Part shown: positions 1-9,451 of the stretch, one piece after another | Numbering within the stretch: the stretch's first letter is position 1 | Layout of the letters: each line of letters opens with the position of its first letter | Assembly (NCBI RefSeq): GCF_015182285.1 | Contig: NZ_PRDM01000001.1 | Coordinates: 1,302,001 to 1,366,000, forward strand | Source: Flavobacterium hungaricum | GTDB lineage: Bacteria > Bacteroidota > Bacteroidia > Flavobacteriales > Flavobacteriaceae | Direction of reading: 5' to 3' | DNA: 64,000 nucleotides | The notes under the pieces: model-generated | The model's database searches: none | What the model was told of the DNA's origin: nothing | Seen by the model: only the letters and a program-made list of their open reading frames with translations | Made by a program: the position numbers and the translations under genes

Positions 1-1857
1 AATAGAATTAAGCTGCCCAAGTCATGGCCAAAATATTCTAAAAAAGGAAACACACCATTTCAATACAGAGAATATCTAAACGCTTGTACATTTGGCTACA
101 CCACTCCGTGGTGGGATTGGAAACGCTGGGAACAGGAAATTGATTGGATGGCAATGCACGGAATCAATCTCCCAACTGCAATGGAAGGTCAGGAAGCCGT
201 GTGGCAGGAATTATGGAAAGAATACGGATTAACAAACAATCAGCTAGAAGCGCATTTTGCTGGACCGGCATTTTTGCCCTGGCAGCGTATGGGAAATATC
301 AACAGCCTCGAAGGACCGTTGCCGCAAGAATGGTTTAGCAAAAAACAAGAACTTCAAAAAAAGATATTAGAAAGAATGCGAGCTTTGGATATGCATCCTG
401 TTGTGCCGGCTTTTAGCGGTTATGTTCCAAAAGCTTTCGCCGAAAAACATCCGGAAGCCAAAATAACCGAATTGAATTCCTGGTCAGGAGGTGGTTTTGA
501 AAGTACTTTTCTATTAGATTCAAAAGATCCTTTGTTTAAAAAAATTGGAAAACGTTTTATCGAAATCTACACCAAAATGTACGGAAAGTCTAATTTCTAT
601 CTGGCAGATTCTTTCAACGAAATTGAACCGCCGGTTTCTGAACATAATAAATATGAAGAACTTGCCAATTACGGAAGTGCTATTTATGAAACTATTGAGG
701 AAGCAGCTCCCGAAGCAGTTTGGGTAATGCAGGGATGGCTTTTTGGAGACAACAAAAATTTCTGGACAAAAGAAGCTACCAGTGCATTTTTAAGCAAAGT
801 GCCAAACGACCGATTAATGGTTCAGGATTATGCCAATGACCGCTATAAGGTATGGGAAAATCAGGAAGCATTTTATGGCAAACAATGGACTTACGGATAC
901 GTACATAATTATGGAGGATCTAATCCGGTATATGGAGATTTGAATTTCTACAAAAACGAATTGACAAGTCTGCTCAAAAATCCGCATAAAGGAAATGTGG
1001 TGGGTTACGGCGCCATGCCAGAAGGTTTGAACAACAATTCTATTGTTTATGAATTTATTTATGATCTTCCGTGGAACCAAGGCGAACAGTCTATTAAAGA
1101 CTGGCTGACAAATTATTTGAATACGAGATACGAGCAAAAAACATCAAGTTCTGTTTTTAAGGCTTGGGAATTATTATTAGAATCGGTTTACAGCACCAAA
1201 TATTGGGAAACCCGCTGGTGGAATGATAGGGCTGGAGCGTATTTACTATTTAAAAGACCAACGGCATCAATTACCGAGTTTAAAGGAAATCCAGGGGATA
1301 AGAACAAACTAAAAGAAGCTTTGGATATTTTAAAAGGAGAAGCTAAAAAATACGATAAAAAGAATTTCATTCAGTACGATTTAATCGATGCTTCAAGACA
1401 TTATTATTCGCTTTGTATTGATGAGGATTTGATCGAATGTGTAAAAGCATATCAGCAGAAAGACATTGTAAAAGGCGATCAATTATTTAAAAAGATAGAG
1501 CAACAAGCTTTAGAAATTGATAAATTAATGGCTGGACAACCGCTAAACAGTCTTGATTATTGGGTTAAATCAGCTGCAGCATATGGAAGCACGCCTGAAG
1601 TTTCTAAATTATATGTAAAAAATGCCAAAACATTAATTACCCTTTGGGGCGGAGAAGGTCATTTGAATGATTATGCTTCAAGATCATGGCAGGGAATGTA
1701 TAAAGGTTTTTACTGGCCGAGATGGAAAATGTTTTTAGAAGCTTTGAAAAAATCATCCGTAAACAACACGCCGTTTGATGAAACAAAAGAAAGAGCATTA
1801 ATTAAAAACTGGGAAATTAAATGGACAGAAAATAAAGAAACTAAACATTTAGAATAA
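1..1857 (+). CDS. Alpha-N-acetylglucosaminidase, GH89 (NAGLU-like), 5' truncated
   Basis: The reading frame is open from the first base, so the N-terminus lies outside the window; 618 codons remain. It should remove terminal alpha-linked GlcNAc from a glycan in the periplasm or at the surface. Family signatures are visible: the TTPWWDW segment, EIDWMAMHGIN, the DSFNEIEPP block and MPEGL. The two family catalytic glutamates would be E207 (in FNE) and E341 (in MPEG) of this partial protein. They are 134 residues apart, close to the spacing I recall for the human enzyme. The gene sits 251 bp upstream of susC on the same strand, at the edge of the polysaccharide locus. In GH89 the known substrate is alpha-GlcNAc; which glycan carries it here is inferred only from context. 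Confidence 0.93.
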   Translation, partial: NRIKLPKSWPKYSKKGNTPFQYREYLNACTFGYTTPWWDWKRWEQEIDWMAMHGINLPTAMEGQEAVWQELWKEYGLTNNQLEAHFAGPAFLPWQRMGNINSLEGPLPQEWFSKKQELQKKILERMRALDMHPVVPAFSGYVPKAFAEKHPEAKITELNSWSGGGFESTFLLDSKDPLFKKIGKRFIEIYTKMYGKSNFYLADSFNEIEPPVSEHNKYEELANYGSAIYETIEEAAPEAVWVMQGWLFGDNKNFWTKEATSAFLSKVPNDRLMVQDYANDRYKVWENQEAFYGKQWTYGYVHNYGGSNPVYGDLNFYKNELTSLLKNPHKGNVVGYGAMPEGLNNNSIVYEFIYDLPWNQGEQSIKDWLTNYLNTRYEQKTSSSVFKAWELLLESVYSTKYWETRWWNDRAGAYLLFKRPTASITEFKGNPGDKNKLKEALDILKGEAKKYDKKNFIQYDLIDASRHYYSLCIDEDLIECVKAYQQKDIVKGDQLFKKIEQQALEIDKLMAGQPLNSLDYWVKSAAAYGSTPEVSKLYVKNAKTLITLWGGEGHLNDYASRSWQGMYKGFYWPRWKMFLEALKKSSVNNTPFDETKERALIKNWEIKWTENKETKHLE

Positions 1858-2009
1858 TACGTATATCATTAAAACCTTAAAGACCAAACTCTAAACCATA
1901 AACTACGAAAAGATATGAAATGAAATTTTACGAAATCGATTAATTAATAAGTTTTTAACTATATAATTTTAGAAAAATAACTTTAGAAAGCCTTACTATC
2001 ATTGACTTT

Positions 2010-2074
2010 ATTGATTTTATCCATGTTTATGAATAACTTGTCCATTTGTTAACATTTCTTTAGCATTAATTTCG
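2010..2074 (+). promoter_or_regulatory. susC promoter with direct-repeat activator site
   Basis: Two half-sites, TCCATGTTT (2020-2028) and TCCATTTG (2041-2048), start 21 bp apart, two helical turns. The second overlaps a TTTG -33 box (2045-2048), followed after 18 bp by TAATTTCG (2067-2074), one mismatch from the Bacteroidota -7 consensus TAnnTTTG. The leader to the susC ATG at 2109 is about 30 nt. Nearly the same element lies upstream of the MIOX gene. The geometry fits AraC-type activation by the HTCS protein of this locus; the assignment to that regulator is inferred. Confidence 0.6.
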
Positions 2075-2108
2075 TCAATACTATTTAACCAATTAACCAA
2101 ATATTAAA

Positions 2109-5100
2109 ATGGAAAAACTTAAACTTTTATTATTAGCCTTCTTCTTTGGCTTCTCCATTAATACCTGGGCACAAAAAACAGATGTGTCTGGTGTAGTTTT
2201 AGATGACAAAGGACTTCCACTTCCAGCCGCTAACGTATTAGAAAAAGGTACAACTAATACCGCAACAACAGATTTTGATGGGAAATTTAAAATTTCGGTT
2301 TCAAACAAAAATGCAACTCTAATATTTTCTTTTATAGGATTTGACGATCAGCCTGTAAAATTAGACGGAACAAAAACGAATCTTTCAATAAAATTACTAT
2401 CTGGTACTACAAATCTAGAGCAAGTGGTAGTTGTGGGTTATGGTAAAGGTTCTCGTAAAAACTTGACAACAGCAGTAACATCCATTAAAGCTGAGGAGCT
2501 GAATAGAGGTGCTATCAGCGATGTAGGACAGCTTTTGCAAGGTAAAGTTTCTGGTTTGAATATTTCTTCCAGCGGTGACCCTACAAAAACGGCTTCTGTA
2601 GTTTTGCGTGGAGCTTCGACATTAAATAGTTCACAAGGGCCATTTTATGTAATTGATGGAGTACCGGGAGTCGATATTTCGATTATTTCTCCAGATGATA
2701 TTGCTACAATCGACGTTTTAAAAGATGCTGCCGCAACAGCCATTTACGGTAACCGTGCTGCAAATGGAGTTATTATGGTAACGACAAAAAAAGGAAGCAA
2801 AGACAGAACGCAGATTGCCTATAACGGTTATTATGGTTTTGAAGAAGTTTCGAACGAACTGGACATGATGAATTCAGATCAGCTTAGAGCTTTTACCACA
2901 AAAAACAACTTGAATTTTACGCCGGAAAATGATAAAGGAGCTAACACAGATTGGCAGAAAGAAATTTTAAGATCAAGACGTGCCGTTTCCAGCAGCCATA
3001 ACGTATCGATGAGCGGTGGCGGCGAGCACGGAAATTATACGGCAAGTATTACTTCTATCCAAAAAGAAGGAGTTTTATTAAAAAGTGATTTCTCTCGTGT
3101 TATTGCCCGTTTATCTGTAGATCAATACGCTTTTAATGATAAACTTAAAATAGGTCTTAATGTTACCAATTCAAACAGTAAATACATCAATGTTCCACAA
3201 CGTAATACTGTTCTTTTGCAAGCTATTAATCACCTTCCAGTTTCACCGGTAAGAAATGACGACGGAACTTTCTTTGAAAACTTTGTCAGTACAGGATATT
3301 TTAATCCAGTTGCTTTAATCGAGCACGGAACAGACGAAACCAAAACGAACAATCTTGTTGGAAACATTACAGCAGAATTAAAACTTCCTTGGGGTTTTAC
3401 GTACAACTTAAATGTGGCGCACCAAAGATTATCGACATCTCACGGAGAATTTTACGATAGTTATTATTCCAGATACAATAGTGCGAATTTTTACAATAAT
3501 CCAGATCCACCTCAAACAAAAACATTAATCAATTTTGGTGTAAATGGTTCTGCTTTAAGAAATTCGTACGAAAACACAAACAACATTATCGAGAGTTTCT
3601 TAAATTGGGATAAAGCGTTAGGCGGTCATAAAATAAAAGCCGTTTTAGGATACTCATGGCAGGAAAACACTTATGGTGACGGATTCCAAGCAACAGCAAC
3701 TAATTTTCCTGTAGATAATGTTGGGTACAATAACCTTGCATTGAGCAACTATACATCTGTAAACGGATATGTAGTAAATTTTGGAGATAGTAAAGCGTAT
3801 CAAAAAACACGTTTAATTGGAGAATTTGTTCGTTTAAACTATGGATTTAATGATAAATACCTTTTACAAGGAACTTTAAGAAGAGACGGAGGTTCTATGT
3901 TTGGAGCTAATAACCGCTGGGGATTTTTCCCTTCTGTGGGTGGAGCCTGGAGAGTTGACAAAGAAAACTTCATGAAAAATCAAAACCTTTTCACGGATTT
4001 AAAATTTAGAGGAAGTTATGGTATAACAGGAAATTCATCAGGATTTAATGCTTATACAGCGCAGTTTATCTCAGGAAGTGTTGGAACTTTTTATTATAAC
4101 GGACAACAAATCGGAGCTTACGGACCAAATCAGGCAGCAAATCCAGATTTGAAATGGGAAAAAACAGCAACAGCAAACATTGGAGTTGACTTTTCTATCT
4201 TAAAAGGAAAAATTACTGGTTCTGTTGATGTGTACGACAAAAAAACAACCGATATGATTTTCAATTATGCAGTAAATCCAGTGCTTGTGCCGGTAGGGAC
4301 AATTGTAGCCAACGGAGGAACCATGTCTAATAAAGGTATCGAGGTTAGTTTAGGAGCAACTCCAATTAAAACAGCAAATTTCAGCTGGTCTACAAACTTG
4401 AACTTGGCAAGCAACAAAAACAAAATTGTAAAATTGACCAATCCATTATTCATTGGTGGAGATTCTATCAGGAGAGTACAGCCTGACGGAGGCGGACAAA
4501 CAGGAAGCACCTTACAGATTTTTAAAGAAGGAAGACCTCTTGGACAATTCTTTACACTTAAATATGCTGGAAAAGATGCAAATGGAGTTTCGCAATATTA
4601 TGACAAAGACAATAATTTGACTACAACGCCTTTAAATGGAGTAGATTATCATTATGTTGGAGATGCACAGCCAAAGCTGTTATTAGGATGGGGAAATACT
4701 TTTACATACAAAAAGTTTGATTTAAGTGTTTTCTTCAGAGGAGTATTTGGAAACAAAATTTTCAATGCAACCCGTGCCGATTTATTCAGGCCGAGTACCG
4801 CAATGACCACAAATATTTTGGTTGACGCTCAAGACGAATCGCCAAATGATTTGAACTCTTATAAATACTCGTCACGATTTATAGAAGACGGAAGTTATTT
4901 AAGATTAGATAATATGACTTTAGGATACAATTTTGGTAAAGTCGGCAGATTTATACAAAGTGTACGTGTTTATGAAACCATAAACAACCTCTTTGTAATT
5001 ACCAAATATTCAGGAATTGATCCAGAAGTTGAACAAGGAGGAACCGCTCCAGGTGTAGATTCGAACAACTTTTATCCTAAAACCAGAACTTTTATGTTTG

Positions 5101-5120
5101 GTTTAAACGTAATTTTCTAA
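2109..5120 (+). CDS. SusC/RagA-type TonB-dependent outer-membrane transporter
   Basis: This 1003-residue protein imports oligosaccharides through the outer membrane together with the SusD protein encoded 19 bp downstream. A Sec signal ends near residue 21 (NTWAQ). It is followed by a carboxypeptidase-regulatory-like domain (about 24-100, with the TDFDGKF motif), the QVVVVGYG stretch, a plug domain (about 110-225, including YVIDGVPG and a GNRAANGVI segment) and a C-terminal beta-barrel ending in phenylalanine (NVIF). The length is normal for SusC. Transcription probably starts at the promoter 35 bp upstream. The substrate cannot be read from the sequence; the neighbouring GH89 and GH92 genes suggest a GlcNAc- or mannose-bearing glycan. 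Confidence 0.96.
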   Translation: MEKLKLLLLAFFFGFSINTWAQKTDVSGVVLDDKGLPLPAANVLEKGTTNTATTDFDGKFKISVSNKNATLIFSFIGFDDQPVKLDGTKTNLSIKLLSGTTNLEQVVVVGYGKGSRKNLTTAVTSIKAEELNRGAISDVGQLLQGKVSGLNISSSGDPTKTASVVLRGASTLNSSQGPFYVIDGVPGVDISIISPDDIATIDVLKDAAATAIYGNRAANGVIMVTTKKGSKDRTQIAYNGYYGFEEVSNELDMMNSDQLRAFTTKNNLNFTPENDKGANTDWQKEILRSRRAVSSSHNVSMSGGGEHGNYTASITSIQKEGVLLKSDFSRVIARLSVDQYAFNDKLKIGLNVTNSNSKYINVPQRNTVLLQAINHLPVSPVRNDDGTFFENFVSTGYFNPVALIEHGTDETKTNNLVGNITAELKLPWGFTYNLNVAHQRLSTSHGEFYDSYYSRYNSANFYNNPDPPQTKTLINFGVNGSALRNSYENTNNIIESFLNWDKALGGHKIKAVLGYSWQENTYGDGFQATATNFPVDNVGYNNLALSNYTSVNGYVVNFGDSKAYQKTRLIGEFVRLNYGFNDKYLLQGTLRRDGGSMFGANNRWGFFPSVGGAWRVDKENFMKNQNLFTDLKFRGSYGITGNSSGFNAYTAQFISGSVGTFYYNGQQIGAYGPNQAANPDLKWEKTATANIGVDFSILKGKITGSVDVYDKKTTDMIFNYAVNPVLVPVGTIVANGGTMSNKGIEVSLGATPIKTANFSWSTNLNLASNKNKIVKLTNPLFIGGDSIRRVQPDGGGQTGSTLQIFKEGRPLGQFFTLKYAGKDANGVSQYYDKDNNLTTTPLNGVDYHYVGDAQPKLLLGWGNTFTYKKFDLSVFFRGVFGNKIFNATRADLFRPSTAMTTNILVDAQDESPNDLNSYKYSSRFIEDGSYLRLDNMTLGYNFGKVGRFIQSVRVYETINNLFVITKYSGIDPEVEQGGTAPGVDSNNFYPKTRTFMFGLNVIF

Positions 5121-5139
5121 AAAGTAAATTGAAATTATC

Positions 5140-6753
5140 ATGAAAAATATATTAAAATATCTTGGACTCCCAGTACTTGCAGCTGGTTTGTTATGGTCGT
5201 GCGAAGATCTTGATGTGCCTATTACAACGCAGTTAACACCAGAAGTTTTTCCTCAAAATTCAACACAATATATTCAGACAACGGGGCCGGTTTATGCCGC
5301 ATTTAGAGGTGAGTTTTCGTTTGCCTGGTGGTGGTCACAGTCTTTATCTACAGACGAATCGATCCTGCCGGCAAGAGGAGGAAACTGGTTTGATAACCGA
5401 AACTACATTGCAATGCATTATCACGATTGGAATGCTGATAACGGAATAGTAGGAAGCCTTTGGGACTGGACTTCAAAAGTGATTGGATTAAGCAATCAAT
5501 CCATTTCAATTTTGAACCAGTCAATGCCGGAAGGATCAGACAAAGCCACTCTGATTTCAGAATTAAAAACCATGCGCGCCATTTCGTATTTTATGATGAT
5601 GGACAGTTATGGAGATGTGCCGCTCGATACCGTTTACGGAGATTTTACAGCTCATGCTAAAACACCGAGAAAAGAGGTCTTTAATTTTATTGAAAGAGAA
5701 TTAAAGAAAGCCATTCCGAATTTGAACCCAGCCTCTGGAGTTTCAACTTACGGAAGACCAAATAAACAAACAGCCAATGCAATGCTGGCAAAATTATATT
5801 TGAATGCTGGAGTCTACACAGGAACAGATCGTAACAACGATTGTATTGCAGCCTGCGACCAGGTAATCAATTCAGGATTATATGCAATTGAGCCAAGAGC
5901 GACTTACCTTCAAATGTTTTATCCGAACAACGGACCGCAGATGAAAGAGTTCATTTTTGCCATTCCTTACGATCCTGCAGCAGTTACAGTAGGTTTCAAC
6001 GGACAAATGTATCACGCACGTTATGATGTTCCTCGTTCTGAAAGAGCAAAATTCGGCCTGCCTTTTACACCTAGTGCGCCTAGAAGCACCCTGCCAGAAT
6101 TCTATGCTTATTTTAATGATGCAAATGACATTCGTAACAGACAATGGCTGACAGGTTTACAATACATGAATGATGGTGTGACACCAGTAATGGTTACAAC
6201 CACTAAAAAAGGATACGATCAGTTTTATACAGGATCAGATGGAAGTGCCGCTTATACGTACCAAGTTAATTTGACCCCGAATATAGTACCGCGCCAGAGT
6301 GTTACGTTGTTTGATTTAGGGAATGACGAAATCGCTTGGAATATGGGTTACAGAAACATTAAATTCTATCCGGATAATACGTCAACAAGCCGTAATCAAA
6401 ATAATGATGTGCCGTTTTTACGTTACTCAGACATTCTTTTAATGAAAGCAGAAGCCATTTTACGTGGAGGAGCAGTTACACTAGGACAAAGTTCAGATGC
6501 ATTAGTAAATTTGGTTCGTTCTAACAGAACTACTTCTGCCGCATTGAACGGTGTAACGTTAGAGCAGCTGTATCAAGAAAGAAGCCGAGAGTTTGCACAA
6601 GAAGCCTGGCATAGAAATGATATGATTCGTTTTGGAAAATACGAAGGAACATGGGGATACAAAACAAATACAGATGTTTACCGTCGTGTTTTCCCAATCC
6701 CGACAAATGCAATGGTTTTAAATCCGGCTCTGACTCAGAACGACGGATATTAA
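5140..6753 (+). CDS. SusD/RagB-family surface glycan-binding lipoprotein
   Basis: This 537-residue lipoprotein is the lid and binding partner of the SusC transporter encoded just upstream (19-bp gap, same operon). The signal peptide ends in the lipobox LLWSC with Cys21, so it is lipid-anchored. The TPR-like SusD core is visible in TMRAISYFMMMDSYGDVPL (about 146-164), the NAMLAKLYLNAG helix (about 210-221) and the C-terminal PFLRYSDILLMKAEA block with a final EFAQEAWHRNDMIRFGKY region. The length is normal. A strong terminator starts about 50 bp after the stop, so susC-susD probably form one transcript. The bound glycan is unknown. Confidence 0.95.
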   Translation: MKNILKYLGLPVLAAGLLWSCEDLDVPITTQLTPEVFPQNSTQYIQTTGPVYAAFRGEFSFAWWWSQSLSTDESILPARGGNWFDNRNYIAMHYHDWNADNGIVGSLWDWTSKVIGLSNQSISILNQSMPEGSDKATLISELKTMRAISYFMMMDSYGDVPLDTVYGDFTAHAKTPRKEVFNFIERELKKAIPNLNPASGVSTYGRPNKQTANAMLAKLYLNAGVYTGTDRNNDCIAACDQVINSGLYAIEPRATYLQMFYPNNGPQMKEFIFAIPYDPAAVTVGFNGQMYHARYDVPRSERAKFGLPFTPSAPRSTLPEFYAYFNDANDIRNRQWLTGLQYMNDGVTPVMVTTTKKGYDQFYTGSDGSAAYTYQVNLTPNIVPRQSVTLFDLGNDEIAWNMGYRNIKFYPDNTSTSRNQNNDVPFLRYSDILLMKAEAILRGGAVTLGQSSDALVNLVRSNRTTSAALNGVTLEQLYQERSREFAQEAWHRNDMIRFGKYEGTWGYKTNTDVYRRVFPIPTNAMVLNPALTQNDGY

Positions 6754-7099
6754 TATAAGATTTAGAATTTAGTTTAGTACGCGCCTTGTAAGCATTTTAA
6801 TTTTAAAAGGAGAGGAGAGCAAAACTCTTCTCCTTTTTTACTACGAGAAAACTGATTTCTTAGTTGCTCATGAAAATCAGTTCGGTTTTATTTTTAGTTT
6901 TTTGAATGAACACAAAGCTTGATTGAATGCGTTTCGGAAAATCAAGGAAAGATCAAGTTTTGTAACATTCAATTTATTTAGGTTTTGAAACACTTCATAA
7001 CCAACAGGGAATTCCTGTGCCTGTATTTTTCGATTTAGAACAAAATGATCTAAAAAAATCCTGCCCGATACTAGTGCCCCACCAATACAAAAAGAATAA
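6754..7099. other. Intergenic gap after susCD (346 bp)
   Basis: This gap holds the terminator at 6805-6840, then AT-rich DNA with a short inverted repeat around 6850-6884 (AACTGATTT / AAATCAGTT). A weak promoter-like pair for the next gene is TTTG at 6959-6962 and TAGGTTTT at 6979-6986, spaced 16 bp. A frame from about 6963 to the GH92 start is open but has no start codon. I see no gene here. Confidence 0.4.
6805..6840 (+). terminator. Rho-independent terminator after susD
   Basis: A 13-bp stem starting AAAAGGAGA is closed by TCTCCTTTT, with one G-U pair and a loop AGCAAAA, and runs into TTTTTT. It separates susC-susD from the GH92 genes. Confidence 0.85.
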
Positions 7100-9403
7100 A
7101 TGGAATTAAAAAAAATCTATAAAATAGGACATATTGCAATTAGTATAACACTTATTTTTTTAGTGTCGTGCAACGCCCAGAAAACAGTTTCTTCAAAGAA
7201 ACAAGTTTCAAATCTGGTTTATCCGTTGTTGGACACCGAAAACTCAAGATGGTTTTACTTTTCATCCGCAAGTCGTCCCTTTGGAATGGTCAACTTAAAT
7301 CCCGATACCGAAATAAAAGGCGATTGGGGCGGCGGTTATAAGTATACTACAGATACAGTAAAAGGTTTCAGCCACGTTCACGAATGGCAGATGTCCGGCG
7401 TATCGGTAATGCCCGTAACAATTTCGAAAGAAAATAAAACGGTAGTTTTTAAAGATTTTTATTCAAAATTCAGTCATAAAACTGAAATGATAACCCCAGG
7501 ATATCATTTACTAAAATTAGATCGATATCAGATTACGGCAGAATTAACCAGTACCAAAAGAGTTGGTTTTCATAAATATACATTTCCAGTTAAAACACAA
7601 AAAGCAGTTCTCTTCAATCTAAATACCATTTTAGGGCCTTGCGAAAACACCAGCGGTAAATTAGAAAAAAACAGCGATTATGAGCTTTCAGGATCTTTGG
7701 TTTTGAGTACCAATTTCAGACGTCCCAAACCTTTAACCGTATTTTTTAAAATTAAAACAAAAGAACCCGTTACATCGGTTGAAAGAGATAATACAACAGG
7801 AAATTTTCTAGTTCATTTTAGTGAAAAAACTCCAATAGTATTAATGAAAGTCGGAATCTCCTACACTTCAATCAAAAACGCTGATTACAATATCGAAACA
7901 GAATTACCGCATTGGAATTTCAACAAAACAGTTTCAGATTCCAAAAAAGAATGGAATGATTTATTAGGAAGAATACAAGTCGAAGGAGGAACAACAACCG
8001 ATCAAAGAAGATTTTATACCGATTTATGGCATGGCCTGCAAGGGAGAAAAATAATCAGTGACGCCAACGGAGCCTATCCTGATAACTCGGGAGACAGATT
8101 CAAGATTGGGCAGCTGCCCTTAAATGCTGACGGGAAACCCAAATTCAATCACTATAATTCAGACGCTTTTTGGGGTGCGCAATGGACGATCAATAACCTT
8201 TGGGGATTGGTTTATCCTGAAATTATGGAAGAATTTGTGTATTCTTTAATGCAATATTACAAAGACAGCGGTATGATCCCGCGCGGACCTTCAGGCGGAA
8301 ATGATACCTATGTAATGACGGGAGCTTCGGCTACGCCGTTTATCGTCAGTGCCATACAAAAAGGAATTGTAAAAGAAGATTTAGAAGAAATTTACATCGC
8401 TTTAAAGAAAAACCATATGCCGGGCGGTATTATGGAAAAAGCCGGATACGAACATAAAACCAATATTGGGGGCGGTCTAAAACATTATTTAGAAAAAGGA
8501 TATGTGCCGTATCCGCTTCCCGAAGGTAATTTTGGAAGTCACGAAGACGGCGCGAGCCAGACTTTAGAATACGCTTATCAAGATTGGACTTTGGCTCAAT
8601 TAGCAAAGAAATTAAACCATGAAAAAGATTATAATTACTTCATGAAAAGAGCTCAAAACTATCAAAATGTTTTTGATAAGTCAATTGGCTGGATGCGCCC
8701 GAAAAACGTAGAAGGAAAATGGCGCGAAAACTACGATCCGTATCAATATGAGAACGGATTTATAGAATCAAACGGAGCACAGTCAACTTGGTTTGTACCG
8801 CACGATATTGATGGATTAGCCAATTTAATGGGAGGAAAAGAAAAAGCAGTAGCAAAACTAAATGCACAATTCGAAACTGCTAAAAAGCAAAAATATACTT
8901 CTGGTACATCGCACGATGCAGAATTACATCCAGAGTTTAGCCGAATTCCGGTCAATTTCGGAAATCAGCCGTCAATGCAGACGTCGAATATCTTTACCAT
9001 TTTAGGAAGACCCGATTTAACACAATTTTGGACAAGAAACGTTGTAAAAGAAACCTTCAGTGGCTTATCTCCTTCAACAGGTTATAACGGAGACGAAGAT
9101 CAGGGATTAATGGGAAGTTTGAACGTTTTGCTCAAATTAGGATTGTTTCAAATGAATGGAGGAACAGATCAAGATGCCGTTTATCAGATCGGAAGCCCGA
9201 TTTTTAATAAAATCACGATTCAGTTAAATCCGAAATATTATTCAGGAAAAGCATTTATCATAAAAGCAGAGAATAATAGTGCTGAAAATGTTTATATTAA
9301 AGACATAAAATACAACAACCAAACCGTAAAGGGTTTTACATTGACACACCAAGAAATTACAAACGGAGGAGAACTTATTCTGAAAATGTCGGACAAACTT
9401 TAA
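7100..9403 (+). CDS. GH92-family lipoprotein (alpha-mannosidase family)
   Basis: This 767-residue exported glycosidase has a lipoprotein signal (lipobox LVSC, Cys24). The GH92 N-terminal beta-sandwich signature RPFGMVNLNPDT is present, as are the (alpha/alpha)6 barrel segments SDAFWGAQWTINNLWGL and GNDTYVMTG, and the C-terminal GYNGDEDQG motif that matches the family's GNEDxG. GH92 enzymes are calcium-dependent exo-alpha-mannosidases. In most members I recall, the middle motif reads GNET, whose Glu is the proposed general acid; here it is GNDT. The usual Trp before it (PxW) is also changed to IPRGPSG. The chemistry or the leaving group may therefore differ. A second GH92 follows after 48 bp in the same orientation. 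Confidence 0.88.
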   Translation: MELKKIYKIGHIAISITLIFLVSCNAQKTVSSKKQVSNLVYPLLDTENSRWFYFSSASRPFGMVNLNPDTEIKGDWGGGYKYTTDTVKGFSHVHEWQMSGVSVMPVTISKENKTVVFKDFYSKFSHKTEMITPGYHLLKLDRYQITAELTSTKRVGFHKYTFPVKTQKAVLFNLNTILGPCENTSGKLEKNSDYELSGSLVLSTNFRRPKPLTVFFKIKTKEPVTSVERDNTTGNFLVHFSEKTPIVLMKVGISYTSIKNADYNIETELPHWNFNKTVSDSKKEWNDLLGRIQVEGGTTTDQRRFYTDLWHGLQGRKIISDANGAYPDNSGDRFKIGQLPLNADGKPKFNHYNSDAFWGAQWTINNLWGLVYPEIMEEFVYSLMQYYKDSGMIPRGPSGGNDTYVMTGASATPFIVSAIQKGIVKEDLEEIYIALKKNHMPGGIMEKAGYEHKTNIGGGLKHYLEKGYVPYPLPEGNFGSHEDGASQTLEYAYQDWTLAQLAKKLNHEKDYNYFMKRAQNYQNVFDKSIGWMRPKNVEGKWRENYDPYQYENGFIESNGAQSTWFVPHDIDGLANLMGGKEKAVAKLNAQFETAKKQKYTSGTSHDAELHPEFSRIPVNFGNQPSMQTSNIFTILGRPDLTQFWTRNVVKETFSGLSPSTGYNGDEDQGLMGSLNVLLKLGLFQMNGGTDQDAVYQIGSPIFNKITIQLNPKYYSGKAFIIKAENNSAENVYIKDIKYNNQTVKGFTLTHQEITNGGELILKMSDKL

Positions 9404-9451
9404 ATTACATTAGTACCTAAATCTGGCAAAAAATAAAGAAATAAACAAGCA

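Noticed and set aside
6963..7099. Start-less frame before the first GH92 gene
   Set aside because: About 45 open codons in AT-poor DNA can occur by chance, and no start codon or known motif is visible.
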